Shown here: positions 27,501-38,428 of the stretch, one piece after another
Layout: every line of letters starts with the position of its first letter
Position numbering within the stretch: position 1 is the stretch's first letter
Virus record (IMG/VR): IMGVR_UViG_3300002131_000090
Location: 82,633-146,632 of that record
Reading direction: 5' to 3' (one strand)
Length of the DNA: 64,000 nt
Origin: a virus
Notes under the pieces: generated by a model
Told to the model about the DNA's origin: nothing
The model's database searches: none
The model's input: the letters and a program-made list of their open reading frames with translations, nothing else
Program-made: the position numbers and the translations under genes

Positions 27501-30500
27501 CTAATACGACCGCGTTGCACATTATAACCAAGTGTTAAATGTGATGTGCCCGGACCTGCTGCAGTGTTTTGCAACGTGTCATAGTTAAATGATTCATCAT
27601 CATATAACTTCTCTTGGTCAGTTGTAAAAGAATTAGAAACAGTATATGTACTACTTAATTGTAGAGTATTATTAATGTAAACACTGTACTGATCAGTTCT
27701 AATATCAAGTGGCCACTTAGTATTAAAAGTGCGCTGGGAGCCAGTGCCGACAAATGTTTCGTATCCATCTACATTTGGTTTAAGGTCAGTAACATAATAA
27801 TTGCCACTAACTCTGTCAAACTTAATTGTAATATGTGCAGATCTAACCAGTGGATTTCCAAGTACCGGAGATACTTTAGCAGTATATCCGTTTGTATCAG
27901 GATCGGCAACAGTTACAGTTGGCGGAGTAATAAAACGCTCACCTCTTGTTATTAATTCAACTTGATAAACAGCACCTTTTCTAACATAAGCTCTAGCAGT
28001 TGCACCATTACTTGGTGTTACTGTTACAGCTGGTGATGAAGTATAACCAGACCCGCCTTCAACTACTTCATATGATACAACATGATAACCGTTGTTATCT
28101 ACCCAATTATCATAAGGAGAGTAAAGATATTTGTCAAGTATATTAGTTACAACACCATCCTGCACTGTTGCAATACTTGTTTCGATAATGTTAGTTTCTT
28201 CGTTGTAACTTGGAGGTAAATCAAAGTCAGTTGTTAATGAACCAGTTGGTTCAACATAAGTGTAACTACTAATATATTCTCTCACCTTAGTACTGTAAGG
28301 TTTTACTTCGTTAACATAGTCTTGATAATTTTCTAAATTATCATTCTGGAATGTAAGTTCTTGACGGAAATCTCCAAGGTTATGTTTTGCTCTTACAAAA
28401 CTTGTTTTGAATATCCAATCAATATTTGACTGTTCTGCAAATGCGTATCGTACACCTGCAAAGAATAGCTTGTTGTATTCTACTGCTAAGTCGCTTATAA
28501 AGATATCGTCACGTAGTGCTATAATTATATTTCTTAGTTCATATATTGGTTCTCTATCATAAAATGATGTATCGTATATTCCGTTGTCAAATCCAGTAGA
28601 AACAGTATACAAATACGGACTAAGTTGTAAAGTTCCGTTTTGTCGTCCTACAGTACGATAATTAATTGTATAATCTTCTGTTAGCTGATCGTCAACTTTT
28701 TCTAATAATAGCCAGCCGCCGCTGCCTACGTTTTCAATTTTAACTATGTCACCAATAATATCATTTAAAGGATATAGTTTATAGCTCGAGTCTATTAAAT
28801 GTTTAATTTCAGTTGAACTAGCGTATCCTTCGGCATACCAATCTGTATAACTCCAATAACGTGTAGTATCATATGCTTGATTGCTAGTTCTGAACCATAC
28901 TTGCTGTGCAGAATCCCAACTATAAATTGCCCAACGGTTTCCAATTTCAGAATCTGAACTTACTAATACCGAGAATGGGCGAACTTCTAAAGCGGTATCT
29001 GGTGAATAGTTTTTACCTTGAGAACGTATATTAACACTGGTAACTTGCCCTAAATTGTTTATAGTTGTTTTAATAATAGCCCTAGAACCATAAGTGTCTG
29101 TTACAGTAACAACCGGAGAAACTTTATATCCTCTACCAGCATTCAGAATAGTAACATTTGTTATTTTTCCATTAACAACAGTAGGTTGCAACACTGCTTG
29201 AGAAAGTTTTGCAACTCCAAGAAATTGAAGTTGACTTACTGTATCTGCTGTAGTGTCATATTTTCCTACGTTGATATTAGGAACTTCGTCTTTAAGTAAC
29301 ATACCTGTTAAGTTGTAGTTGTCAACAATTTGGTTTTCTGCAAATACAATATTAACTCTTTCAACAAACTGTTTAAGTGCTTCTATTCTATTAACAAACA
29401 TACTTTGTCTTGGAACATTTAAAATTCCATATTTTTGTTTTACAGTTAATCTAGTATCGGGCACTGGTTTATTATTAGAGTCGTAACCTATTAAACTGTC
29501 AAACCACTTTGTTTCTATTTCACTGTTTACACGACTTGTATCCAGTCCTTCTGTAATTAGCTGATATTCGTTGTGTGTATTTGATTGTAGTTCGTTATCT
29601 TTATAAAATCCAAAGTGTAGTATTGTGTTAGTACCTTCGACTAACCCTTTAGAGTTATATAATGCAAACTTGTCTTTATCAAGTGGTGCAATAAATCTAT
29701 ATCCAAAGCCTGCAGGGTCTTCTATCAGTGCTGCAACTTGCTGCGCTGATAGTCTTCTGTTATTATTGTTTTGTGGTAATATTCTATTATTTTTAACCCA
29801 GAAGTAGTATTTTAAAACAGTTGTATTTTTTTCAACATCGTATGTATTTTTAAAACTAAAAATTGTATCATCGTATAGCGGAAGCCCGCTGATTCCTCTT
29901 GAAATGCCTGCAGTTGTATCAGCTAATGCAGCCCATTCAGTTGGAGATACATCTGACCTTACCCATTCGTATACATCAACAGTTGACCCAACTGTTAGTT
30001 TATTCCATACAGAAGATCTATATTGTATATCGCCTTGGTACGGATTGTACCAACTAGCAGTACTCATATCCCACCATAACATTCCAACGTATTTGTCTGT
30101 CCAATTAATCGAACTATCAACAGTAATGTCAGTAATGGTTCCTGATGCATTAACAGAATATGTTGCTGGATCGTAATGAGTTTTGAAACTTAATTCTTGT
30201 TCTGCCGGTCCTGCAAATTTTCCTTGACGTGGATCAATAATATCTAAGTTTAAAATTAAATCGCTTGTATCGTTTGCATATAAGAAACAACGTTGTATTG
30301 CTGGTATGCTAACTTTGCCAGACTGTTGTGCAATATTCACCCAAGCATTGGCATTTTGTTCTGATCTTAAGTCTGCAAGAATACCAACAGAAGAGTTGTC
30401 AGTTATATTATATCCGTCTTCTAACGAAGAATCACCAACTAAGTTAAGATCAACTTTTGGTAAGCCTATATATAAATGATTGTTTACTAATTTAAAATTA

Positions 30501-33500
30501 CTTACATCATTAAATTTAATATTTCTATTATACGCTGCATCTTCTCCGTATATATAATAGTCATCAATTTCTTGCCATATAGAAACTCGTCCTGAGTCCT
30601 TTATAGTAGTAATTAACTTAGTAGAATTACCATCAAACGTAGTAGGTGCTGCACTTTCTGCAGAAGTATTATCAAATACATAAACAGAATATATATTAGC
30701 ACCGTCTTCGTCTTTACCAACAACTACATTATAATTTAATTCAGTGTATCTGTCAAGTGTTGTATGAATCTTTGTATCTGTGTTTTTTCCACTGATAGCA
30801 AGTTTATTTCCGTAAAAATCTAAACCAGTGCCAAATGCTTCGTTTGGTTCGTCAAACGGACTTTTTAATGTTTGATTAAGTGTATATGTAGATACGTTAT
30901 CTGTTGTAACTTGCTTATAAACATATACTACACCTTGATCAATGCCAGCATCGTCGTTAAGAGGAGCACCAATAGCAATTTTTTCTCCTACTTCGTCAAT
31001 AGCAACAACATAGCCAAAATCTTCTAGCGAATCGTCAGTGTCAATACTTTGGCTATAAGTCCATCTGTTATCAGTATGTCTGTATATTGTAACACGTTCG
31101 TGTGCTGCTGCATTATTTTGATCAGTTGAAGCTGGCATAACAAAAATGTCAGCAAGTTTGTTAACATCAAATATTTTACCTATGTTTGTTGCAGTAGAAA
31201 ATAATGAGGCTTCCGAAGCTTCGATTGATAAATCGCCATGCGGTACATATCCAGTATGCTCTACATCTGTAACTACTTGCCAATCAGTGTTAATTGACGT
31301 TGGAGGCGAAACTCCTGCATCGATGTTTGTTAGTGCTTTATACAAAACATTAGACTCAAATACAATATCATTAATATCGTATTTTGCATAATCACTGTAA
31401 CTTCCTTTGAACTTTCTGTCTTTAGTATATGTCCATGCATCATCTGTATTGTCTAAAAAGTAAATTCTTCCTTGGTCAACAGCATCTTCGCCTGGAGCTC
31501 CAACAAACAACTTTGTTAAGCCAGTTGAAGTTTTTCTTAATTCAACCTTGTATCCAAATCTTTCATCTGTAGTCGGATTTGGACTTACAATACAATGCGA
31601 TAGTTCGTATGTATTATCATCTATTCTGCGTTCATATAAAAATACTGCACCCTGATTTGTATAACCAAAGTCCGTATTTCCAAATTCTGATGTTTCATTT
31701 AAATATGCAGGGGCCCAGTCTTGATCATTTATATCAATAGTACTACTATCGCCCGATCCCCAACTAGCTATGTCAGTTAATGCTCTCCATAGAGTTCCTC
31801 TATCGTTTACAATGTCACCTATGTTATAAGATTTATCTGGTTCAACATAGCCTGCATAATAAGTTTTTGCATTACTTGCATTTGGTGCGCCAACAGCAAT
31901 ATACTTACCGTCTTCACTTATTGCAACGTCAAATCCATATTTGCTATCAACATCAATGGTTGAATTAACTAACAACGTCTGGAATAAAGTTTTTTCTTGT
32001 GCTTCAACATTTCTAGTATAAATTCTTACACTATTGTCTATTGACCCAACAACAACCACAGCATTAGAATCGTTAATGTCAAAACTGGTAGAGAACCCAG
32101 TGCTTGTTACATCTGGATTTACAATTTCTTGTTGTACTGAGAATACAGGATTATTAGTAAACACAGCAAACGATTCTTCGCCACTGTCTATCCATACAGT
32201 ATCATCAAATTCTGAAGCAACTTGTTTTATATTTTGATTTAAGTCGTTTATATCAGTAAAGCGTCTTTTTACAAAACGTGAAACGTTTATTACTGTACTA
32301 TCGTCACCTTCATCTGGTTCTGTAATCTCAGCTTGTGTAATGAATACAACTTCATTACCAACTACACTTTTAACTTTGTGGAACCCGTTAACACCATCTA
32401 GCCTGCTTCTAAGTCCTACAAGTTCATCTTCAACAAAATCTACAGTTGTATCAAAGTAAACTGTAAACCCTATAAGATCTGTTGCATCAAACGTAGTTTC
32501 GTCTGGTAGTCTAGCAATAATGCTTTCAACATTATAGCCTGTGCTCACATGTCTAATTGCATTCCAGTTTTGTTTTTGATTTTTGATCCATACAAAATCG
32601 CCAATTTGTATGTCATCAATATTAAGATTTACTAATTGTTCTTCACTTTCAGAAACAAACGTAACGTCTTCGTTACGGCAGTATCCTGAATTTTTAGTAA
32701 AAATTGATTTATTAACTGTAGTTGAAAATAGTGCAGAATGGTCGTAATCAGTTGGTAACAAAACTGCATCACTTTGTAAAAGTTCGTAAGTTAAATCTGT
32801 TCTGTTTACATTTGTATTATTAACTAATTCAAATAACTGAGGCTCAAGCCTATATTTTGACTCGTCAAGTTTAAATTCTACTTCTATATTGTTTTCTACA
32901 GAACCATACTGGCCTAATCGTATAGCCCATTCTTCGTAAAATTCTAAACTATCAGTGTTTGCACTACTTAAAGCATCAAACAATTTAGTCAAACTATTTT
33001 TTGTACCTTTGTCTTGAATAAATCCTTGATAGAACTTATATTGGCTTACACTATCTGTAATAATATTACTTAGATAATTACGTTTTTGATATCCAATTAA
33101 ATGCTGGCCTAGTCTTTGTTGCTCGGAATCAAAGTTGTCAGTATCTAGACTATAGAAATCTGTAAACTGATTTACTCTATAATCCCAGTTTGGCAATAGC
33201 TCAGGCTCTGGTCTGTCATTTAATATAGACCAGTGGTTTGCATCAAAGTATTCATTACTAGTATGTTTTACAGTTGATACATAATAGAATTCTTTATATT
33301 TTACTAGATCGCCTAATGAGTAATCAGTCCATATGCTCCATACTGTAACTTTTGCATCATCATATATAAATCCAGGAATGTTAAGACTACCGTTCCAGTT
33401 GTCAGTTCTATAACCCACAAGTTTTATTCTATCTTGTCTGTATCCAGTAATTTTATCAAATATTACATCATTAAACACAGTTTCGTTGTCAATAAGAATA

Positions 33501-36500
33501 ACATGCTCTTTTTGAACCAATGGTAGTTTTACAAGAAAAATGCCTTCTGACATTCCGATAGGTTTTAATCCAAACTCGTTTTGACTATTTCTAAATATAT
33601 TAGAAAACTCTTTACTTACACTTTGACCATTTCCTGCTAACAAGCTATAGTCATAAAATCCATCAAACAAGTTATCAACTACATGATAAGGTCTTTCAAA
33701 TGAAACTTGATTAGCTACAGGACTTACTGTTAATATAGTACCGTTGTCCCAGTTTTGTGTAGTCCAGAATAAGAATTCCTTGACACAAAGTTGCATGTTT
33801 TCTACTGCTTCGGTTTCGGTATTAAAGTATTCAAACTTAAATCCTTGATTTTTTAAATAGTATTCATACCCTAACATAAAGTCAACTAGATCTTGCTTAC
33901 TTGATAGCAGTGTGCCGTATGATAAACGAGAAACTTGAACATCGAAGTTTCTTTTTAATACTGCGCTTGCACCACCAACAATAGGAATACTTGCTATTTG
34001 TGCAAATTTATTTGAATCAAATTCTGTTGTACTTTGATGTGTTGTTTTTGTTCTATAATACTTACTGTTGTATTCGACAATTGTACCAATAGGATATGTT
34101 TTATTTTCAGCCCAAGTCACAAACTTTTCAGAAATACCGCCAACTGTTATTGCAGGATCTGAATTTGTTAATGCCGGAACATTGTATAAGAAAACAGGAT
34201 CTTCTTTATCGTACCCAGATATAAGATAACCGTTTGCGGTTTTTTCTATTATAATACCACTTAACACTGCAATTTCTAATGCAGAACTTGTAATGAATGC
34301 AATTTGATAATTTTCATCTGGTACAAATACACTGGTTTTATTCAGTGGGCTTCTACTATCTAATAATAGTTTTAACTTAGTCTTATCAGCAAACCCGCCT
34401 AGCTTTATTGCAAGTTGGTTGTTTAACCCTTTTAAATTAGTAATGTAATTTGTGTATCTTGATGCATTTTTACCTGACATGTAACTAGCAATATAGTTAA
34501 CCAATCCAGATGTTAGGATAACATTTGTATCTATACCTATTGTTGGAAATTTTAAACTACTAAGAGAAATTCTTTTATCAGTTTCTGTATAAACTAAATT
34601 TCCAGCAGCATCTCTTTTAATCCTACTTAGGTCAAACCCTAGGCCTAATAACTTAGCCGGTTGTAATAGTACCCATGAAGTAATTAAGGAGAACGGGTAT
34701 TCACTACTACGTCTCCATGCAGTTTCAACAGGCGAAGAATCACCAAACTTAAATGCTGCTTGTCCATTTGAAATACTAAAGTTTTTTGCTAATCCACACT
34801 CTAATGGGCTTAATAATTTACCATATTCGTCTACAGGAATAAAGGTTAATAATCCAGGTCTTATATATTTTGGATCTCTTATTATAGCTGCATTTGGTAC
34901 TTTTATAATACCGTCTTGTAGGTCGTTCCATAATATTAAGTTGTCGCTAGTATACGGAGCAGGGCCGTATTGAGCTTCCCACCATGTTGGTTTAATTGTA
35001 AACCCTAACATTTCCCAAGGATGGGTATGAGGTCTATCTGTGTCAAAGTATTTTTTAAAAATACTTCTCCAATAACCTGATATTTCATTATCGTTGTAAT
35101 CTGTCATTGAATAATAGTTATAAGTAAAACTATCTTGACTATCGTAAAACGTATTTGAGGAATAGTCAGGCGATCCTGCTATCTCTATCCATTGTGCAAA
35201 ATCGGCCAGCATTGCATTGTTAATATCTACTGTGTCAAAATTAGTATTTCTAAATGCGCCACCGACAAAACTGTGTACATCTAGCAATGACGTATTGTAC
35301 TCTATTTTGATATTGTTATAAATTCTAGTTTCTAGTTCTAATATTAAGTCATCTCTATAGTCATCAAAGGCAAGTATAATACTACCATCGTGTCCTTGAA
35401 TTACATTTTTAGGAGTACTATAAGAGTTGTCAGTAAACTTCATAGGAAGATATTTTGGATATAATCCTAATTTAGTAGGTGTTGGAGGAATATACGTCCC
35501 GTTTGTTGACTGGTATTCGTAAACTGTAACAGTATCGCCATATACTAAATCTAACACATAAACAAATCTATCTGTAAAATTATAATCATCTCCGTGAACT
35601 AGTTGCACATCGTTTTTATAAACAAGAACAGATTTTGTTGAAAGGGTTAACAGGTCAAAGTCTAATGAAAGTGCAAAATACGACGGGCCGTCATATTCAA
35701 CTGTATGTATAGTTTTAGTATTTGCGCCAACTCCCAGCATATCACTGAAGTAGAAAGGCATAGATGATGTTTTGTCTTTTGTAATAGTAGATAAAATTAA
35801 ATCAACATGCTCTTTTGTACCGCCATGAAATCCAGTGTACTCAAATTCATTAATAAACTGTCTTTTAAATTTTGCATATTCCTTTCTAGCAAATTTTAAA
35901 GATTTAATAATGTTAGCATCTTTATCGGTAACATGGTATAGTGCAAGATTTAAAGGACCACTGTGTTGTACAAAACGCTTGCCGTGTTCGGTTACATTTC
36001 CAAGATCACGCAGGTTGTTAACACCTAAAATATCTCCAGAAAATCCTGGAACATCTTGTACTATACTGCTAACATGATCATTTACTTCGCCAAGTGTAAA
36101 GGTTAACAGATTTTCGTTTAACGGATTTTTTTCAAAGTTAATAGGCATTTCGTAAAACCCATTGCTGTTTTTATTTGCGTTACTATAGCATTTTAAAACA
36201 ACACTTGAATTAGCAGTTGATATTGTAGGTAAGAAAGTAACAATTTTTATATTGTTTCTAGTTGAAAGTGTATAGTGAACGTTTTCTTCTTTCTTTACAC
36301 CATCGAGATATACTCTAACAACAAGATCTGTTAACAATCCGCTGGAGACGGTAAAAACGTCAACTTTGTAAGGACCGGGTTCACTTACGTACTGTCTTAT
36401 AACAGGTTGTTTACTATTAGCAATTGCTTTTTTCCAACCGTTTACATATATAGATTGATCTCCTATATTATTATAAGATTTTAAAAATCCAGTATCGGTG

Positions 36501-38428
36501 TAGACAGTAATTGATTCCTGTGCAGTGTCTTGGTATATAAATGAACTGTCTAGTATATTAAAATCAAAAAGGATATCGCCAATATTGTTAATATTTCTAT
36601 AAGATAATGAAAATCCTAATTCGCTATCAGCTGTGCTAGTTCCAACTTGGTAGCTAAAAAGTTTATTTCCTGCAAAAGTACTATAAGGATATATTATAGA
36701 ATCGTTAAAAGAATTTCCATCTTTATCAAACATATCAAATAACGGTGCTTGGTTTACTGCTGTTTTTTCTTGTGATGGATTCCACAAAGTTCCGTTATAG
36801 TAGAACATCTTTCCTTTGTATTCAGTTCCTTGCAGTACTAATACTGTTTCGTTAATAACAGGAGAAGAATCGGTTGTAGCAATTAAACTGATCTGTCTAC
36901 GACCGTTATGAGTTATAAAGTTTACTTCGTAAATGTTATTAGCTACTAGTATGTCTTTATCAGCAGTAAATAAGATACGCATACCATCAACTAAATTGAT
37001 TCCGTCAACGTTGTATCCAATACTACCTTCAATGTTGCTAAAAACATCTGTAGTGTAAGTATCAACTAAGTCAACATTTACTTTACATTTTGTACCGTGC
37101 TGAAACAGTTTTAACCCTGCTTCAAATTCAATAATAGGACGTTTAGCTCGTTGGGTTTGATCAAGAACAACAGGTTGATTGTTAATATAAGCAACTTGTT
37201 CGATAATTGAACGATGGCACCATCTGTTATATCTACTCCACGGGTTTCTGTCTGCACTTGCTCTATTAATTACAATGTAATCTTTAGTGCCAGGAAAACT
37301 AGTACCATCTTCAAAGGGATATTGATCAAATGCTTCGTCGCCGCCATCAAACGGAATTTTATATTCGCTTGTAAAAATTGATGGTACTTCTAGATTCTTT
37401 TCTGATACTAGTACTATAGAATTACCAACACCTTCAACATACCAATAACCTTCGGCATATGTATCAGGAATAACTGTTCCAATAAACTTTAGTTTCATTC
37501 CATTACTTAATTCAGTACCGTTGCTAGTTTTATAAGTTTTCTTTCCTAGTATATCCGAGTTTATATCGAGTTCTGTATTTTCAGTTATATCATTAATTGA
37601 AAAAATACCACTAACGTTAATATCATTCTGACTAACGTAGTATAATGTATCAGGCGCATTATCAGGAACTGTAAATTCAATAACTCCGTCTTCTACATAA
37701 ACAGTTTCTTTTGAAACGCCTGTGTTATAGAAATTAGTTGTATTAAATTCTCTATTACTTGTAATAGCTATTGGATGCCCAACAGTATTGATTTCAAATT
37801 TATAACGTTGTCCTCTATACAACTTAATGATAGGGTTTCTTTCAATTCCTGTAGTAGGATAATCTGTTTCTGTGAATATATAAGACGGAGTAGCAATATC
37901 ATAAACTAGACTTATCGAATATGTACTTACTACACTTCTTGATGTTCCGTATACAGTTATAGAATCCGGGCCCATAGGTAGCCAATAGTATTCTCTAAAG
38001 TTTGTAAACTTATCCCAATCGATATGAGGGTTCCATGTATAAAATTCTTGACTGTTTGTTAAACTATGATTACTAGTTGTACCTTTAAAGTTTTTAATTT
38101 GAGATATATAATCATTGTAATTCTTTAAAAAGTTTACATTGTTTAATTCATCTTTATAAACTGCAACTGGCTCAAACTGATAGTTTGATCTATCTGCTGA
38201 TACGTCCTCAAGGTAGCTATCATCAACTGATCTAGTTTTTGAATGTCTTCTTCCTGCAAAAACATTAAGTTTTTCAACAACACCTGGTGCAAGCATTTGA
38301 TCAATAGTACTACTGATAAACTTTTTATTAATGTCTGTTCTAAAGTATTTTGGTAGAAAGTTTGATGAACTTCTGTCAGTGTTATTGCCTGCAGGAAGAT
38401 TAAATTCGTCTTGATTACTGTTAGCCAT
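24509..38428 (-). CDS. giant structural protein, baseplate/tail appendage
   Basis: An uninterrupted 4,639-residue reading frame, over a fifth of the window. Three regions can be seen. The N-terminal about 900 residues (FLPKYFRTDINKKF, NVFAGRRHSKTRSVDDSYLED) have no recognisable repeats. Roughly residues 2,100-2,560 carry FG-GAP/integrin-alpha-like blades (FGYDVAISEDGKYIAVGAP, KLFVGAPGEDAVDQGRIYF, FGYVVAIDEVGEKIAIGAP). From about residue 3,100 come GxGYxxSPxVTV units and then several DGSTTxF modules each with an NGVxxxxxDY tail. It shares one base with the gp6 stop and stands where T4 has genes 7-11. It is therefore probably part of the baseplate or its appendages. No enzyme domain is seen. 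Confidence 0.7.
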   Translation of the reverse strand: MANSNQDEFNLPAGNNTDRSSSNFLPKYFRTDINKKFISSTIDQMLAPGVVEKLNVFAGRRHSKTRSVDDSYLEDVSADRSNYQFEPVAVYKDELNNVNFLKNYNDYISQIKNFKGTTSNHSLTNSQEFYTWNPHIDWDKFTNFREYYWLPMGPDSITVYGTSRSVVSTYSISLVYDIATPSYIFTETDYPTTGIERNPIIKLYRGQRYKFEINTVGHPIAITSNREFNTTNFYNTGVSKETVYVEDGVIEFTVPDNAPDTLYYVSQNDINVSGIFSINDITENTELDINSDILGKKTYKTSNGTELSNGMKLKFIGTVIPDTYAEGYWYVEGVGNSIVLVSEKNLEVPSIFTSEYKIPFDGGDEAFDQYPFEDGTSFPGTKDYIVINRASADRNPWSRYNRWCHRSIIEQVAYINNQPVVLDQTQRAKRPIIEFEAGLKLFQHGTKCKVNVDLVDTYTTDVFSNIEGSIGYNVDGINLVDGMRILFTADKDILVANNIYEVNFITHNGRRQISLIATTDSSPVINETVLVLQGTEYKGKMFYYNGTLWNPSQEKTAVNQAPLFDMFDKDGNSFNDSIIYPYSTFAGNKLFSYQVGTSTADSELGFSLSYRNINNIGDILFDFNILDSSFIYQDTAQESITVYTDTGFLKSYNNIGDQSIYVNGWKKAIANSKQPVIRQYVSEPGPYKVDVFTVSSGLLTDLVVRVYLDGVKKEENVHYTLSTRNNIKIVTFLPTISTANSSVVLKCYSNANKNSNGFYEMPINFEKNPLNENLLTFTLGEVNDHVSSIVQDVPGFSGDILGVNNLRDLGNVTEHGKRFVQHSGPLNLALYHVTDKDANIIKSLKFARKEYAKFKRQFINEFEYTGFHGGTKEHVDLILSTITKDKTSSMPFYFSDMLGVGANTKTIHTVEYDGPSYFALSLDFDLLTLSTKSVLVYKNDVQLVHGDDYNFTDRFVYVLDLVYGDTVTVYEYQSTNGTYIPPTPTKLGLYPKYLPMKFTDNSYSTPKNVIQGHDGSIILAFDDYRDDLILELETRIYNNIKIEYNTSLLDVHSFVGGAFRNTNFDTVDINNAMLADFAQWIEIAGSPDYSSNTFYDSQDSFTYNYYSMTDYNDNEISGYWRSIFKKYFDTDRPHTHPWEMLGFTIKPTWWEAQYGPAPYTSDNLILWNDLQDGIIKVPNAAIIRDPKYIRPGLLTFIPVDEYGKLLSPLECGLAKNFSISNGQAAFKFGDSSPVETAWRRSSEYPFSLITSWVLLQPAKLLGLGFDLSRIKRDAAGNLVYTETDKRISLSSLKFPTIGIDTNVILTSGLVNYIASYMSGKNASRYTNYITNLKGLNNQLAIKLGGFADKTKLKLLLDSRSPLNKTSVFVPDENYQIAFITSSALEIAVLSGIIIEKTANGYLISGYDKEDPVFLYNVPALTNSDPAITVGGISEKFVTWAENKTYPIGTIVEYNSKYYRTKTTHQSTTEFDSNKFAQIASIPIVGGASAVLKRNFDVQVSRLSYGTLLSSKQDLVDFMLGYEYYLKNQGFKFEYFNTETEAVENMQLCVKEFLFWTTQNWDNGTILTVSPVANQVSFERPYHVVDNLFDGFYDYSLLAGNGQSVSKEFSNIFRNSQNEFGLKPIGMSEGIFLVKLPLVQKEHVILIDNETVFNDVIFDKITGYRQDRIKLVGYRTDNWNGSLNIPGFIYDDAKVTVWSIWTDYSLGDLVKYKEFYYVSTVKHTSNEYFDANHWSILNDRPEPELLPNWDYRVNQFTDFYSLDTDNFDSEQQRLGQHLIGYQKRNYLSNIITDSVSQYKFYQGFIQDKGTKNSLTKLFDALSSANTDSLEFYEEWAIRLGQYGSVENNIEVEFKLDESKYRLEPQLFELVNNTNVNRTDLTYELLQSDAVLLPTDYDHSALFSTTVNKSIFTKNSGYCRNEDVTFVSESEEQLVNLNIDDIQIGDFVWIKNQKQNWNAIRHVSTGYNVESIIARLPDETTFDATDLIGFTVYFDTTVDFVEDELVGLRSRLDGVNGFHKVKSVVGNEVVFITQAEITEPDEGDDSTVINVSRFVKRRFTDINDLNQNIKQVASEFDDTVWIDSGEESFAVFTNNPVFSVQQEIVNPDVTSTGFSTSFDINDSNAVVVVGSIDNSVRIYTRNVEAQEKTLFQTLLVNSTIDVDSKYGFDVAISEDGKYIAVGAPNASNAKTYYAGYVEPDKSYNIGDIVNDRGTLWRALTDIASWGSGDSSTIDINDQDWAPAYLNETSEFGNTDFGYTNQGAVFLYERRIDDNTYELSHCIVSPNPTTDERFGYKVELRKTSTGLTKLFVGAPGEDAVDQGRIYFLDNTDDAWTYTKDRKFKGSYSDYAKYDINDIVFESNVLYKALTNIDAGVSPPTSINTDWQVVTDVEHTGYVPHGDLSIEASEASLFSTATNIGKIFDVNKLADIFVMPASTDQNNAAAHERVTIYRHTDNRWTYSQSIDTDDSLEDFGYVVAIDEVGEKIAIGAPLNDDAGIDQGVVYVYKQVTTDNVSTYTLNQTLKSPFDEPNEAFGTGLDFYGNKLAISGKNTDTKIHTTLDRYTELNYNVVVGKDEDGANIYSVYVFDNTSAESAAPTTFDGNSTKLITTIKDSGRVSIWQEIDDYYIYGEDAAYNRNIKFNDVSNFKLVNNHLYIGLPKVDLNLVGDSSLEDGYNITDNSSVGILADLRSEQNANAWVNIAQQSGKVSIPAIQRCFLYANDTSDLILNLDIIDPRQGKFAGPAEQELSFKTHYDPATYSVNASGTITDITVDSSINWTDKYVGMLWWDMSTASWYNPYQGDIQYRSSVWNKLTVGSTVDVYEWVRSDVSPTEWAALADTTAGISRGISGLPLYDDTIFSFKNTYDVEKNTTVLKYYFWVKNNRILPQNNNNRRLSAQQVAALIEDPAGFGYRFIAPLDKDKFALYNSKGLVEGTNTILHFGFYKDNELQSNTHNEYQLITEGLDTSRVNSEIETKWFDSLIGYDSNNKPVPDTRLTVKQKYGILNVPRQSMFVNRIEALKQFVERVNIVFAENQIVDNYNLTGMLLKDEVPNINVGKYDTTADTVSQLQFLGVAKLSQAVLQPTVVNGKITNVTILNAGRGYKVSPVVTVTDTYGSRAIIKTTINNLGQVTSVNIRSQGKNYSPDTALEVRPFSVLVSSDSEIGNRWAIYSWDSAQQVWFRTSNQAYDTTRYWSYTDWYAEGYASSTEIKHLIDSSYKLYPLNDIIGDIVKIENVGSGGWLLLEKVDDQLTEDYTINYRTVGRQNGTLQLSPYLYTVSTGFDNGIYDTSFYDREPIYELRNIIIALRDDIFISDLAVEYNKLFFAGVRYAFAEQSNIDWIFKTSFVRAKHNLGDFRQELTFQNDNLENYQDYVNEVKPYSTKVREYISSYTYVEPTGSLTTDFDLPPSYNEETNIIETSIATVQDGVVTNILDKYLYSPYDNWVDNNGYHVVSYEVVEGGSGYTSSPAVTVTPSNGATARAYVRKGAVYQVELITRGERFITPPTVTVADPDTNGYTAKVSPVLGNPLVRSAHITIKFDRVSGNYYVTDLKPNVDGYETFVGTGSQRTFNTKWPLDIRTDQYSVYINNTLQLSSTYTVSNSFTTDQEKLYDDESFNYDTLQNTAAGPGTSHLTLGYNVQRGRIRFVKAPAVGAVIKVYYMKDVSFLSAADRINFFYNPTTGMAGKDLAQLMDGVEYSGVKFDSIGFGNEQGFGGLFGAAPWDTFDNTYEDEIFVLDGSTTVFQLSKALEDGVEYNFYLNGVRLDDPEYDLTTVLSNPNAVLETIVGDGVTDTITIDEDLVPTFAGDIVIIRKSTSDGSYTPSSTSYDTALGGGNLAYTTATGLLTEDITVDGDGFVTPTTSKGPEELVPGEIVDTLDIKVYHRDSDGVGVISTTNYVLLDGSTVIFGLPGIAQTTESVIVKLDNVIQDPSRYNLNFENNTLEFADSSISIGSSLAITTIGTNGNNLIETNYFTSDGSTTTFITGAIWTDSLSVFLTVNGIVKTSGVDYNYLVTTTEDNASNRLKIVFEPGILAEGDFFQYSIYSTTVKTYSQVVIDRTFESNGTTDYHTVNPAPFESQPFSHKILVKVNDTILNPGYSTSYTTQSHRTYDIEEWQFEDISLIDEAEVLVFADGVRLTRTEFTWDPINGRITLLRNDVAPQGTKLDIFVIGDAEYYFVDTQIDLQSIDSSEINISSTFNVGDEIVIQSIDSSATSVNAIIKSISQSSVVVRSYRKDIHALFTQYNSTEFNILLLSNSEVNHDAYITDVSYVLSDSVTFAIAPSSGEEVEIYTFSNHDVNQFERITYKVRTVGITNPEDSTGYAPLPIDTFSYIQRNLIVGGYVRLRGTISSAEYAWVSVNGTLLTPHIDYYLLPAGDAIQLVNKPLENDIIDVLQFANAPTTAKFGFRIFKDMLDRTHYKRLNQDKGYALISSLNYYDHKISLESADGLFQPNTSKNIPGVIFIEGERIEYFGISGRDLTQLRRGTLGTGVRNVYAVGTVAYGQGLDETINYSDVILSQTTISDGSSGSYQIAFRDYMASTNVNEIDVFVGGIRLRKTALTVHNPSLDIDRYNSNKGTVTLEPEFTISGNDVLLSTTPDAGIDVKIVRKTGKIWNNGNNSLAQSDNAISRFLRGATISLPK

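Noticed and set aside
24509-38428. Splitting of the giant frame into several genes
   Set aside because: The frame is open throughout, and no internal gap, promoter box plus ribosome site or frame change was seen.
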